Shown piece by piece: positions 6,350-16,200 of a DNA stretch of 22,164 nucleotides. Numbering within the stretch: position 1 is the first letter of the stretch; each line of letters opens with the position of its first letter. The stretch is from Spirochaetia bacterium (GTDB lineage: Bacteria; Spirochaetota; Spirochaetia; JABMQR01), in contig JADHUD010000009.1 in the NCBI GenBank assembly GCA_016784705.1, forward strand, positions 1 through 22,164, in the 5' to 3' direction. The position numbers were made by a program, and so were the translations under genes. The notes beneath the pieces are model-generated. The model saw only the letters and a list, made by a program, of their open reading frames with translations, was not told where the DNA came from and made no database searches.

Positions 6350-9300
6350 TCACGAGAGAAGCGGAGCAAGCCAGTACCGAGCCTCACTCTCTGTCCATCC
6401 TTTTCGTTCAGCATAGTCGTTTAACTGATCCTGATCAATCTTCCCAACAGAAAAATATGCTGCATTATTATCACTGAACATATATCCGCAAACAGATGCT
6501 GCAGGATTCATGGCAAATGTATCAGTCAAGGAAATATGGGTATTTTCAGTACCGCCCAATAACTGTAAAATCAACTCTTTTTCTGTATGATCCGGTGCAG
6601 ATGGATATCCTGACGCCGGACGAATACCAGTATGCTCAACCTTTGCCGAAACAGGCTCCCAACCCCAAAGCTCTTTGCGGGTCTTATGATAAACCAATTC
6701 AGCAATGGCTTCAGCCAATCTGTCCGCGAGTACCTGCAGCAGCAGCGCACTATACAATTCTCCTTCAGAATTGTATGTATCGATCCTTTTTTTTATAGCC
6801 TCTCCTGCTGTTGCAGAAAAAACACCAATAAAATCACAGGGATTCCCTGCTCTGTTTTCAGGCAGTATATAATCGGATAGTGATAAGGAAACCGCTGTAT
6901 CAGTGTCCTTCTGCTGCCGGAGGAAGTGAAGAATCAAAGGTTGTTTCCGGTTTTCTGCTGTATCAAAAACAGCAACATCATCACCAACTGCTGCCGCCGG
7001 GAAAAGCCCTGCAACTGCCCGGGGAGAAAAAGCTCCTTGCGGAGTGAAGTCTCCCCGCTTTTCACAAAGAGAAATCAACTTCAGGGCATCACGCTTCAAC
7101 TCCTCTGCTTCATTTGAAATGAAAGGAACTTTCCAAGCATGATACAGCATTTTCCAGTTAATCAAAGGTATAAGTTCTTCCAAAGCAATCGTATCAAACA
7201 CAGTAACACCGGTTACATAAGGTTTAGATACTGCCGTTAAACTTTTTTTATACCGTAAGCTTCTCGCTTTACCCAATGAATTTAACCTTACCGGGTCTTT
7301 GTCCTGTTCTCTCAGACGAATTTCTTCATATTTTTTCCGTGTTTCACCGATTAAAAGCTCCCTCGCTTCTTTCTTCATCAATAAAGCTGCGGTTTTAACG
7401 CTGGAGGAAGCATCCGGGATATAGAAAACCGGATTCCTGCTTTCGGGAGCAAGATTCAAAGCCGTATGCACAAGAGATGCCGCGGCACCACCGACAAGCA
7501 CTGGTAAATAAATTTTTCTTTTATTCAACTCAAGAATAGTATGATTCATCTCATGAAGTGAAGGTGTTATCAAACCACTTAGTCCGATAATGTCAACCTT
7601 TTCTCTCACTGCAGTATCAGCAATAACTTCCGGCTCTACCATTACACCCAGATCCAAGATCTCAAAGTTGTTGCAGGCTAAAATAACAGAAACAATATTT
7701 TTACCGATATCATGTACATCTCCCCGTACCGTAGCGAGAAGAATCTTACCGGCAAATGAACTTTGGCCAACCTGCTCTTTCTCTATGAAAGGCCGAAGAT
7801 AATCAACACACTGCTTCATAACCCGGGCACTTTTCACTACCTGAGGAAGAAACATTTTTCCGTCCGAAAAAAGTTTACCCACCTGATCCATACCTCTCAT
7901 CAGAGGTCCTTCAATAAGGGAGAGTGCTGGTAACCCTTTCTCAGAAGCTTCAATTCTTGCCTCTTCAACATCCAGCTGAAGAAAGTCCGTTATTCCACGG
8001 CTTAAGGAATATGTCAGCCGGTCTTCTGCAGACAGCTTCCTCCATTCATCTGCTGAAATATTTTTCTCAGGTTTACCGGTTGGATTTGACCGAAGTTTCT
8101 CTGCTATAGTTATAAGTTTTTCTGCCGATTCTGGTTTTCGAGCCAATACAACATCTTCAATAAGTACCAGCAGCTCTGATGGAATGTCATCATAGAGCAT
8201 TAGCATTCCCGGATTTACAATACCCATATCCATTCCGGCATGTATTGCATGAAAAAGGAAAACTGAGTGCATTGCCTCCCTGATGGTATTGCATCCACGA
8301 AAAGAGAAGGATAAATTACTTACGCCCCCGCTAATCAGAGCCCCGGGCAGGTTTTTTTTAATCCAGCTTACTGCTTTTATAAAATCAGCAGCATAGTAAT
8401 CATGCTCTGACATCCCGGTTGCTATGGCAAGAATATTTGGATCAAAAATAATGTCCTGAGGTGGAACTTTTGCCGTTTCAACCAGCAGATAATATGCTCT
8501 TTTTGCGATGTCAATTTTACGCTGATAGGTATCTGCTTGACCTTTTTCATCAAAAAGCATTACCACAACTGCAGCCCCGTATTCATGGATTTTTCCGGCT
8601 TTTTCAAGAAACCGAGCTTCTCCCTCTTTCAGGCTGATTGAATTAACTACCCCTTTCCCCTGCAGGCATTTCAGGCCACGCTCTATCACCTGCCAATCTG
8701 ACGAATCTATCATAACCGGAACCCGGCTGATATCCGGTTCTGAGGCAATATAATTAAGAAACGTCTCCATCGCTTCGCCGGCATCTATCAACGCATCATC
8801 CATACATACATCGATGATCTGTGCTCCCTGTATTACCTGATTTCTTGCAATTGCAACTGCCTGTTCGAATTTCTTTTCTCTAATCAGCCTGGAAAATTTT
8901 TTGGATCCGGCAACATTGGTGCGTTCACCAATATTGATAAAATTCATATCTTTTGTAACAGTAAGTTCTTCCAACCCGCTTAACCGCAAAATCGGCGGCA
9001 GCTTAGGTACAACTCTGGGGAGAGCCCCTTTTACAGTTTCAGCAATTTTCCGTACGTGCTCCGGGGTAGTTCCGCAGCAGCCTCCCACAATATTTACCAA
9101 TCCTTCTTCGATAAACTCCCGAAGAATTGCAGCCATTGCTTCAGCACTTTGGGTATAATCACCATTCCTGTCCGGTAACCCTGCATTAGGATGTACACTG
9201 ATCAGAGTTCCTGCCGCAGGAGACAGGTTCTCAATATGAACTTTCAGCTCAGCTGCCCCGAGCGAACAGTTGAATCCAATAGACAGAGGTTCAGCATGTT

Positions 9301-10012
9301 CGAGTGATACCGCAAAAGCTTCCGGGGTTTGTCCCGTCAGCAGCCTTCCGCTTGCATCACTAATAGTACCGGAAATCATTATGGGTAGTACCGCATTTTT
9401 TTCCTTAAAAACCTCATGCGCAGCAGCTACTGCAGCTTTAGCATTCAGCGTATCGAAGACCGTCTCTATCAGGAGCAGATCCGCTCCTCCATCAACCAGC
9501 CCCTCAATCTGCTTTTTATACCCCAAGGCCAATGTATCAAAAGAAATATCACGATATTCCGGACTGTTTACCCGGGGAGAAATTGAGAGTGTTTTATTTG
9601 TTGGTCCAATTGAGCCGGCAACAAACCGCGGCCGGCCGTCCCGCAGCTCAAATTCGGCAGCAGCATCCCTTGCCAATTCGGCCGAGGCTGCATTTATGTC
9701 ATAGGTAAGTTCTTCTACTCCGTAATCACTTAATGAAACAGGATTTGCGGTAAAAGTATTTGTTGTAATAATATCAGCCCCGGCTTCCAGAAACCGATTG
9801 TGAATAGTATAGATAAGTTCCGGTTTTGTTAATGAAAGTAAATCATTACAACCTTTCAATGAGCCGTTAACAGAATCGAGCACAGCTTTAAGGGATTTAT
9901 CGTAAAAATCCCCCTCATGAAGCCCTTCTTTCTGAATTAATGTTCCAATTGCACCATCAAGAACAAGAATTCTTTTACCTGCTTCCCTTTTGAATTGATC
10001 AACTTTATTCAT
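6350..10012 (-). CDS. metH: Cobalamin-dependent methionine synthase
   Basis: Transfers a methyl group from 5-methyl-THF to homocysteine through cob(I)alamin. At 1220 residues all four modules are present. Homocysteine domain (about 10-330): zinc Cys249 in GFNCSLGA and Cys312/Cys313 in GGCCGT. Pterin domain (about 355-620): FINIGERTN, VPVMIDSS, GGVSNLSFSFRG. Cobalamin domain (about 650-890): DVHDIGKN with axial His767. Reactivation domain (about 920-1215): RPASGYPSAPDHTEK (1131-1145), which binds SAM. The ATG overlaps the end of the upstream COG2122 gene by 8 bp, and the nearest purine-rich match (GAGG) is 12 nt away, so translation is probably coupled. No B12 riboswitch is seen. The enzyme completes the homocysteine-to-methionine route encoded by this unit. 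Confidence 0.98.
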   Translation of the reverse strand: MNKVDQFKREAGKRILVLDGAIGTLIQKEGLHEGDFYDKSLKAVLDSVNGSLKGCNDLLSLTKPELIYTIHNRFLEAGADIITTNTFTANPVSLSDYGVEELTYDINAASAELARDAAAEFELRDGRPRFVAGSIGPTNKTLSISPRVNSPEYRDISFDTLALGYKKQIEGLVDGGADLLLIETVFDTLNAKAAVAAAHEVFKEKNAVLPIMISGTISDASGRLLTGQTPEAFAVSLEHAEPLSIGFNCSLGAAELKVHIENLSPAAGTLISVHPNAGLPDRNGDYTQSAEAMAAILREFIEEGLVNIVGGCCGTTPEHVRKIAETVKGALPRVVPKLPPILRLSGLEELTVTKDMNFINIGERTNVAGSKKFSRLIREKKFEQAVAIARNQVIQGAQIIDVCMDDALIDAGEAMETFLNYIASEPDISRVPVMIDSSDWQVIERGLKCLQGKGVVNSISLKEGEARFLEKAGKIHEYGAAVVVMLFDEKGQADTYQRKIDIAKRAYYLLVETAKVPPQDIIFDPNILAIATGMSEHDYYAADFIKAVSWIKKNLPGALISGGVSNLSFSFRGCNTIREAMHSVFLFHAIHAGMDMGIVNPGMLMLYDDIPSELLVLIEDVVLARKPESAEKLITIAEKLRSNPTGKPEKNISADEWRKLSAEDRLTYSLSRGITDFLQLDVEEARIEASEKGLPALSLIEGPLMRGMDQVGKLFSDGKMFLPQVVKSARVMKQCVDYLRPFIEKEQVGQSSFAGKILLATVRGDVHDIGKNIVSVILACNNFEILDLGVMVEPEVIADTAVREKVDIIGLSGLITPSLHEMNHTILELNKRKIYLPVLVGGAAASLVHTALNLAPESRNPVFYIPDASSSVKTAALLMKKEARELLIGETRKKYEEIRLREQDKDPVRLNSLGKARSLRYKKSLTAVSKPYVTGVTVFDTIALEELIPLINWKMLYHAWKVPFISNEAEELKRDALKLISLCEKRGDFTPQGAFSPRAVAGLFPAAAVGDDVAVFDTAENRKQPLILHFLRQQKDTDTAVSLSLSDYILPENRAGNPCDFIGVFSATAGEAIKKRIDTYNSEGELYSALLLQVLADRLAEAIAELVYHKTRKELWGWEPVSAKVEHTGIRPASGYPSAPDHTEKELILQLLGGTENTHISLTDTFAMNPAASVCGYMFSDNNAAYFSVGKIDQDQLNDYAERKGWTESEARYWLAPLLS

Positions 10013-10766
10013 GTATTATATTTACCTCACACTTCCCGCAAACCGCTGCTGTATCTTTATATATGAGAAGGGCCGAGAGAATATTCTCCCGCTCTTTAAT
10101 TTCCTCAATAACCCTATCAATATCTTCACGTGTATGAATGCGATTCCCATAGGCAGTAGCTAACGCATCAGCCTCTGCGGTATTTTTGCAGGCAATTGTA
10201 ACTGCATCTGCCCTCCCCAAACTAAGGGAATGTCCTACTGTACCGGAAGATGTACAGACTCCCATTGGTGTGTCTTCGGGTTGGATAATTATTCCAATCT
10301 TTCCGGACAGGGGTGAATCTCCAGCAAAAACAGATATCCGTACCGGTCTCTTTACCGATATCCAGATGTCTCCACCATTTTCCACAATTATTTCCCGGAT
10401 AGGGAATAATTCCAGAAGTCTATTACCAATCGACTCAGAAAAAGCTCCGGCAACCGCTGCCATAGGTCCGGTTCCGGCCAAATATGCTGCTTTAATCATT
10501 TCCTGAACTATCACCGCAGCTTCAGGATCTTCCTCCAGGGGGATCAGGGATGTTTGAAAAAGAGTATTTTCTGCTATATATCCTGTCAGTACGCTCCTAA
10601 GACTTTTAATATAGGATTCCGTTGTTTCTGTCAGTTCAGTTAGGTTGAGTTTACTAAAAGATGCAGTATCAATACCGACCCATATATCAGTCTCTTCAAC
10701 ACAGGCAATAAATGAACCAAAGCCCTTTCCGACCATACGTTCTCTGTAGGTTCTTGGTTCATACAT
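10005..10766 (-). CDS. COG2122/UPF0280 family protein (ApbE-like), likely homocysteine-pathway component
   Basis: A 253-residue soluble protein of the UPF0280 family, whose fold is related to ApbE flavin transferases. Family motifs: MYEPRTYRE at the start, GTGPMAAVAGA (98-108), VENGGDIW (128-135), CTSSGTVGHSLSLG (171-184), ADA (186-188) and ATAYGN (203-208). There is also a CxxC near the C-terminus (Cys243, Cys246). The biochemical activity is not established to my knowledge; in methanogens the family has been linked genetically with homocysteine formation. Position supports this: it sits between the NIL-ferredoxin (39 bp upstream) and metH (8-bp overlap). ATG 10766 has GGGAG about 8 bases upstream. 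An FMN- or redox-related role in sulfur transfer is inference only. Confidence 0.88.
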   Translation of the reverse strand: MYEPRTYRERMVGKGFGSFIACVEETDIWVGIDTASFSKLNLTELTETTESYIKSLRSVLTGYIAENTLFQTSLIPLEEDPEAAVIVQEMIKAAYLAGTGPMAAVAGAFSESIGNRLLELFPIREIIVENGGDIWISVKRPVRISVFAGDSPLSGKIGIIIQPEDTPMGVCTSSGTVGHSLSLGRADAVTIACKNTAEADALATAYGNRIHTREDIDRVIEEIKERENILSALLIYKDTAAVCGKCEVNIIHE

Positions 10767-10805
10767 ACGGTTTCTCCCGGTCGTTACACCAACCGCTAAG
10801 CGAGG

Positions 10806-11219
10806 TTACTCTTCTTCCCTGGAAATACTGAATAATTGAAGCGGACAGGCCTTTATGCACAAACCGCATACAACACACTGTTCAGGATCATAATTAAGCT
10901 CCCAGCTCTCCTGATTTATTTGGAGCGCACCATAAAAACAAACTGAGGTACAGCTTCCGCAATTAATACACTTTTCCCGATTGAATTGCAGCTCTTTTAT
11001 TGATGGTGAACAGTTTACTCCGATTGAACGCGCATATGCCAATCCTTTTTCAATTGAGTTCTCGTCCCCTTCAAGTTCAACAACCAGTTTACCTTCCCTT
11101 CCATAAGATATATCAGCATTCCAAATATTTACATCGATATTAAATTCCCGTACCAGATATGACATTAATGGTTTCTTTACTGTGTCCGGTGAGAACCTGA
11201 ATACAAATCGTTTTTTCAT
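10806..11219 (-). CDS. NIL-domain ferredoxin, 2x[4Fe-4S], homocysteine biosynthesis partner
   Basis: A 137-residue protein with an N-terminal NIL domain (about 1-75; the ligand-binding domain also found on methionine ABC ATPases) and a C-terminal dicluster ferredoxin. Cysteines sit as CINCGSCTSVC (C84, C87, C90, C94) and CVVCGLCIKACP (C115, C118, C121, C125); one more, C70, lies just before. In Methanosarcina the equivalent protein works with the DUF39 protein in making homocysteine from aspartate semialdehyde and reduced sulfur. Start: ATG 11219 is preferred over ATG 11231. GGAG at 11226-11229 is ideally spaced for it, and that GGAG lies inside the codons of the longer version. The gene begins about 20 bp after the DUF39 stop. 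Confidence 0.93.
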   Translation of the reverse strand: MKKRFVFRFSPDTVKKPLMSYLVREFNIDVNIWNADISYGREGKLVVELEGDENSIEKGLAYARSIGVNCSPSIKELQFNREKCINCGSCTSVCFYGALQINQESWELNYDPEQCVVCGLCIKACPLQLFSISREEE

Positions 11220-11239
11220 TATTTTCTCCATTTGTTTTT

Positions 11240-12382
11240 CTAGGAACGCTGTTCCAGCCCTTTAACACTGGAGTTCTTCGGCATCATCTCAACAGGCTGA
11301 GAGAGAAGGAACTCACCGTTTTTAATCCATTTTTTCAGCTCTTCTGCTATTTTTCTTGCTTTTTCAAGACTGGACAGAGAACCTGTTTTAATCTCTTTTC
11401 CCTGCACTCTGATGGTTCCTGATCTCAGTTCCCCGTAATTAACTATTCCAATTACCGGCTTGTCTTCAAGTCCATAATCTACCACTGATGTTTCAATTTG
11501 ACAGTTCCTGATAGAAACTGCTTTTGCAACATCTTCATCAAGTACCGGTATGGGTATACCGATTCCTATAAATATTGATACTCCGTATTTTTCAAAATAT
11601 GCAGCTCTGATATATTCTGTGGACATCTCTTTCGCATTGCCGATAACTGCCAGCGTTGCTGCGTTGCTGGTTGGTATGCCGTATTTATTTTTTGGTTTTT
11701 GAGTATTAAACTGCGTACCGTACCAGGAAACGAATCCCTGAGTTCCTCCAAGAAATATTCTGGTGCCTATCCCGATTGTCCGGAGTTCAGGATCATTAAG
11801 CAGCGGGCTTAATTCGCCGGAGGTTGAATAGGTGGCATTCTCCATGTGGGGCATAAGACTTCCCATATAGGTATAAATAGAGTGTTTCTGTGAATTTACG
11901 GCAACCGAATAGTTTTGATATGCATTCCGGGGGTTGAAAAGATAGAATTCATTTACGGTATTTTTATTTATGACCGTCTGCACTTCCTTTGTGGGATAAC
12001 AGTCTGTACCTTTTGCTCTGGCTTTCAACTTAACATCTTTACCGGCAATCAAAGCCTCTATTATATGAGCTCCGCCATACGTTTCATCAAAGGCTGATTC
12101 TGAGGTTGCTCCGATATACGCATCAACTGCAGCTACTCCCGCAAAAATCGGTACATCATTGAGGGAGATCTCCTCCATCCGGATAGGCGGATTATAGTGT
12201 CCAAAATTAATAAAAGCTCCGGAAGAGCACATCGGCCCGAATGTTCCGGTAGTAACCACATCAACCTCTTCTGCTATCTCTGCCGGGGTCATCGTTTCAG
12301 CCATCCGTGAGACCTCTTCTGCCGTAAAAACAACGGCACTCCCATTCCGGATTTTTTCATTAATCTGCTCGATTGTCTTCAT
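11240..12382 (-). CDS. DUF39/HcyBio homocysteine biosynthesis protein
   Basis: A 380-residue protein of the DUF39 (COG1900, HcyBio) family, which with its NIL-ferredoxin forms homocysteine directly from aspartate semialdehyde and a sulfide/persulfide source, bypassing O-acylhomoserine. Visible features: TTGTFGPMCSSGAFINFGH with Cys52, and KGTDCYPTKEV with Cys128; these match in spacing the two cysteines reported to carry the chemistry in the Methanosarcina protein. GIGTRIFLGGTQGFVSWYGTQ (204-224) and FIGIGIPIPVLDEDVAK (271-287) are further conserved blocks. Start: ATG 12382 is chosen because AGGTGG (12388-12393) lies 5 nt upstream. An upstream in-frame ATG at 12424 would add 14 unlikely residues. 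It is the first gene of the unit running through metH and metF. Confidence 0.94.
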   Translation of the reverse strand: MKTIEQINEKIRNGSAVVFTAEEVSRMAETMTPAEIAEEVDVVTTGTFGPMCSSGAFINFGHYNPPIRMEEISLNDVPIFAGVAAVDAYIGATSESAFDETYGGAHIIEALIAGKDVKLKARAKGTDCYPTKEVQTVINKNTVNEFYLFNPRNAYQNYSVAVNSQKHSIYTYMGSLMPHMENATYSTSGELSPLLNDPELRTIGIGTRIFLGGTQGFVSWYGTQFNTQKPKNKYGIPTSNAATLAVIGNAKEMSTEYIRAAYFEKYGVSIFIGIGIPIPVLDEDVAKAVSIRNCQIETSVVDYGLEDKPVIGIVNYGELRSGTIRVQGKEIKTGSLSSLEKARKIAEELKKWIKNGEFLLSQPVEMMPKNSSVKGLEQRS

Positions 12383-12446
12383 TATTACCACCTGATAATT
12401 TCCTGAATAAAGGAATATATGCACATCTTATGGAAAACTTTAGACG

Positions 12447-12476
12447 ATAATACACCATTCTCCTCTTTTATGGCAA
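12447..12476 (-). promoter_or_regulatory. Putative promoter of the homocysteine-methionine unit
   Basis: Read on the minus strand: TTGCCA (12471-12476) and TATTAT (12447-12452), separated by 18 bp. The transcript would start near 12440 and carry a leader of about 58 nt. That leader holds a small hairpin (TTCCT/AGGAA arms at 12400-12415, 6-nt loop) about 18 nt before the DUF39 start codon. The leader is too short for a SAM or B12 riboswitch. Boxes are seen; activity is inferred. Confidence 0.45.
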
Positions 12477-12574
12477 GAAACAAGCCCGCCATTAGTGATT
12501 TTGCAAGACGTTCAAAGTCTTTTAAGTAACAATCCCTTGATTTAATGAGAATCTTCATAAATGATAGTTAGTAT

Positions 12575-13153
12575 ATGGCAGTACTTATAGCATTCCTTGG
12601 AAACCCCGGCAGTACATACAAAAAAACCCGTCACAATTATGGAAGGCTGGTTTGCAGCGATTTTGAAAAAAGTTTTCCCGATCTATCCTGGCGTAAAAAA
12701 TTTAATGCAATTTTTACAGAGCTCAAAGTTGGAGAGAAGGCAAGAATTCTTATTCTCTGTCCTGACCAATATATGAATAAGAGTGGGATAAGTGTGGCTG
12801 CCTGTGTGAAATTCTTCTCAATCCCGGTAGAGAAGGTGCTGGTCGTTCATGATGATCTTGAGACACCGTTCGGTTCATACGTATTCCAGAGAGGCGGCGG
12901 ACTTGCTGGTCATAACGGTCTCCGCTCAATTTCAGGTTCACTTGGATCAAATGATTTTTACCGCTTGAAAATGGGAATCGGCAGACCCGTTCGGGAATCT
13001 GTTTCTTCATACGTCCTCAACCGTTTTTCTCCGCTGGAAGAGTCGCAGCTGCCTGCCTGTATTGAATCAGCCGCCGGTTTTCTGTATCAGATTCTTTTAA
13101 CTGAAAACCTCGGAACCCAGCCCCCCGGCCGGATTACCGTCTTCACATCCTGA
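12575..13153 (+). CDS. pth: Peptidyl-tRNA hydrolase
   Basis: Essential cytoplasmic enzyme that frees tRNA from peptidyl-tRNA dropped by ribosomes. The 192 residues match the family. Active-site residues are intact at the same numbers as in E. coli: Asn10 (FLGNPGSTY), His20 (TRHNYG), Asn68 (PDQYMNKSG), Asp93 (VVHDDLE) and Asn114 (GLAGHNGLRS). Note that the Gly-rich loop reads RGGGLAGHNG. The start at ATG 12575 gives the expected N-terminus, but no Shine-Dalgarno sequence precedes it, so the leader is very short or initiation is SD-independent. It is divergent from the methionine unit, with 192 bp between the start codons, and is followed 70 bp later by the GH13 gene. Confidence 0.97.
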   Translation: MAVLIAFLGNPGSTYKKTRHNYGRLVCSDFEKSFPDLSWRKKFNAIFTELKVGEKARILILCPDQYMNKSGISVAACVKFFSIPVEKVLVVHDDLETPFGSYVFQRGGGLAGHNGLRSISGSLGSNDFYRLKMGIGRPVRESVSSYVLNRFSPLEESQLPACIESAAGFLYQILLTENLGTQPPGRITVFTS

Positions 13154-13179
13154 CATTTTATCCTAATACATGGTATATT
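13150..13179 (+). promoter_or_regulatory. Putative promoter of the GH13 gene
   Basis: CTGACA (13150-13155) overlaps the pth stop codon and is followed after 18 bp by TATATT (13174-13179). The predicted start near 13186 leaves a leader of about 38 nt containing AGGAG (13213-13217). The GH13 gene may therefore be transcribed independently of pth. Inferred from consensus only. Confidence 0.45.
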
Positions 13180-13223
13180 TACGTTACGATAGTTAAAATC
13201 ACCTAAAAATTCAGGAGCGTACA

Positions 13224-16200
13224 ATGGTTAATAAAGAATTCCCCGTTACTAAAGAGACTCGAAATACGCTTAATCTGTTTGGACCACTATTTAACTCCTC
13301 TGATATTACACAATTGTATCAACAGGCTCAGCAGCTCTCCCATCAAATAAACAAGCAAATTGAGAACCCGAAAATGCGAATATCTCCGGGAAAGCTGCTC
13401 TCTTTGTATGTGCTTAGATTGGCGAAACTTGACATTCTTGATTATTTCACCAACGCTGCCGGCAAAAGCCTAACCAATCTGCACATCGAAACTGCAGACA
13501 AAACAGCTGAATTCAGAGAAAATATGGCTGCTGCTTATACGGAAATATATCAGGAAACTTCTGCTGTTCAATTATCTGTTTCTGAAGAAGAAGTTTTCGG
13601 TGAAATTATTCTTCTTCTAACTGATAGCCGGAACCCTGCTATTATTAGCGGAAATCTACAAATTCTTTACCCTCTGTATCATATTGAGCAGGATGGTGCC
13701 CTGGAGCTTTTTGCAGAAAATATTTCAGAGACCCTTTCGGAACTTCCGCTGCCCTGGGATGCTGCTCAGAAATTGGGCTCTTTTCTTGATGCTCCGGCTA
13801 AGTATTCTCCTGATAGCATATCAGGACAGCTGAAATTTATTCTTGAGACCTGGAGTCCCTATATTTCCTACAGTAAGAAATTTCTGTTCAGGTCTCTTGA
13901 CTTTCTAAAAGAAGAGGAAAGACCTGTGTTCCCTCCAGGACCTGGTCCTTCATTTGTTGCAGACTACCACTCCGGAATGCATGAATACGAGGCTTTTAGT
14001 AAAGATTCGGATTGGATGCCGAATGTCGTAATGCTTGCAAAAAGCACTCTTGTCTGGCTGCATCAGTTGTCCGGTAAATACGGATATGAAATCCAGCGGC
14101 TGGACCAAATACCTGACCGTGAACTGGATATTATAGCAGAACGGGGATTTACCGCTCTCTGGCTGATCGGATTATGGGAACGAAGTGCCGCTTCTAGGAA
14201 AATTAAACAATCAACAGGAAATCCGGAAGCTGCTGCTTCGGCATACTCTTTAAAAAGTTATAAAATTGCATCCGAACTGGGAGGAGAATCCTCTCTGCAT
14301 AATCTTAAAGAGCGATGTGAATATCGGGGAATCCGGTTAGCTAGTGATATGGTTCCAAATCACACGGGAATTGATTCTGATTGGGTACTGTCCAGACCGG
14401 ATCTGTTTCTTCAAACAGATGCTCCCCCATTTCCTGCTTATACGTTCAACAGTCAGGATCTGTCCAGGTCTCCGGATGTCGGAATTTATCTGGAAGATCA
14501 TTATTATAATCAAACTGATGCTGCCGTATCCTTCAAGCGAACAGATAAACATACCGGTAATTCTGTTTATATCTATCATGGTAATGATGGAACATCCATG
14601 CCGTGGAACGATACAGCACAACTGAATTACCTGAATCCTGAAACTCGGGAAATCGTTATTCAGACAATAATTCAAGTAGCAAAAAACTTCCCTATTATCA
14701 GATTTGATGCAGCAATGACTTTGGCAAAAAAACATATTCAGAGACTCTGGTTTCCAAAACCGGGAACCGGCGGAGATATTCCTGGAAGATCTGTCTATGG
14801 GATGGAACAATCTGATTTTGATCAGGCAATTCCCGTAGAATTCTGGAGAGAAGTTGTTGACCGAATCTCTGTAGAGGTTCCTAATACCCTCCTTCTTGCT
14901 GAAGCTTTTTGGATGATGGAGGGATATTTTGTTCGTACTCTGGGAATGCATAGGGTTTATAACAGTGCTTTTATGAATATGCTAAAACTAGAAGAAAACC
15001 GTAAATACCGGGATACCATAAAAAACACTATAGCTTTCGATCCGGAAGTTTTAAAACGTTTTGTAAACTTCATGAATAATCCTGATGAAGATACGGCAAT
15101 CGAACAGTTTGGTGATGGCGATAAATATTTTGGTATCTGTACACTACTTGTAACTATGCCGGGTTTACCTATGTTCGGGCATGGACAGATAGAAGGATAC
15201 AGAGAAAAATATGGTATGGAATTCAGCCGTTCTTACTGGGACGAAAGCCCAGATCAACCTATAATAGATTTACACTATAAAAGGATTTTCCCATTAATAA
15301 AAAAACGCTATCTATTTTCCGGATCTGACAATTTTGCTCTTTATGATGTAGTAGCTGAACTAGGTGTTAATGAAAGTATTTTTGCGTATACCAATAGAGC
15401 ACAGGAAGAACGGGTGCTGGTTATCTACAACAATTCCTATCAATCCGCAGGAGGACGAATTCTTGAATCGGCCCCATTCCTGAAACGTTTTTCAGGGGAA
15501 GACCGTCGAATTATAACAACAACACTGGCCGAATCACTATTGTTAACAAACGATTCTGACTATTATTGTATCCTTAAGGGGTTTCATAACGGTCTCTCTT
15601 ATATCCGTTCATCAGCAAAAATTCATGAACAGGGTTTGAAGCTGATTCTTAGCGGTTATGAGACACAGATCTTTCTTGATATACATGAATTATATGATAC
15701 TGATGGAATTTATTGCCGCCTATGTGAACACCTTGATGGTAATGGTGTTCAGGATATTGCGCTTGAAGCTAAACGTATACGGCTTCATGCCTTTCATGCT
15801 TCAGCTGAACCACTGTTCTCACAACATATAATTTCTCTTATAACATCGGTTTTAGCTGGCTCAAAATCGGCTGCGGAGTCGTTAAAGAAGGCTCTGGTTA
15901 AGCTGCTGCTGCGGGTTGGTGATGCCTGGGCTGATACTTCCTTTCCCGGTAATTCTTTTCTTTATGACAGCGTATACAATCCGGATGAAAACTTTGCAGC
16001 GGAAACAGTTGCGCAGCTTCTTTCTATCGCTGAATTAATCAGCACTTCTGATTCCTCTTTAGGCAGATATTTCAGCAATTCTTTATCTCTTATGCCAGAA
16101 ATCCCAGTGGTAATTGCGGGCTGGATCCTCTGCCGGCCTCTTCAAACCCGAGGTGCATCATACGAAAACCAGAAATTCTCTACGGAACTTCTGCTGGAAG

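Noticed and set aside
9270..9704. 144-aa open frame antisense to metH
   Set aside because: Serine/alanine-rich composition mirrors the metH codons on the other strand; no independent support.
12383..12574. Possible SAM or cobalamin riboswitch upstream of the homocysteine-methionine unit
   Set aside because: The likely leader is only about 58 nt. Neither a B12-box-like segment nor the SAM-I core is visible on the minus strand; only a 5-bp hairpin is present.
14337..14951. 204-aa open frame antisense to the GH13 catalytic region
   Set aside because: It is a shadow of a well-supported gene, with no family resemblance and no ribosome-binding site evident.
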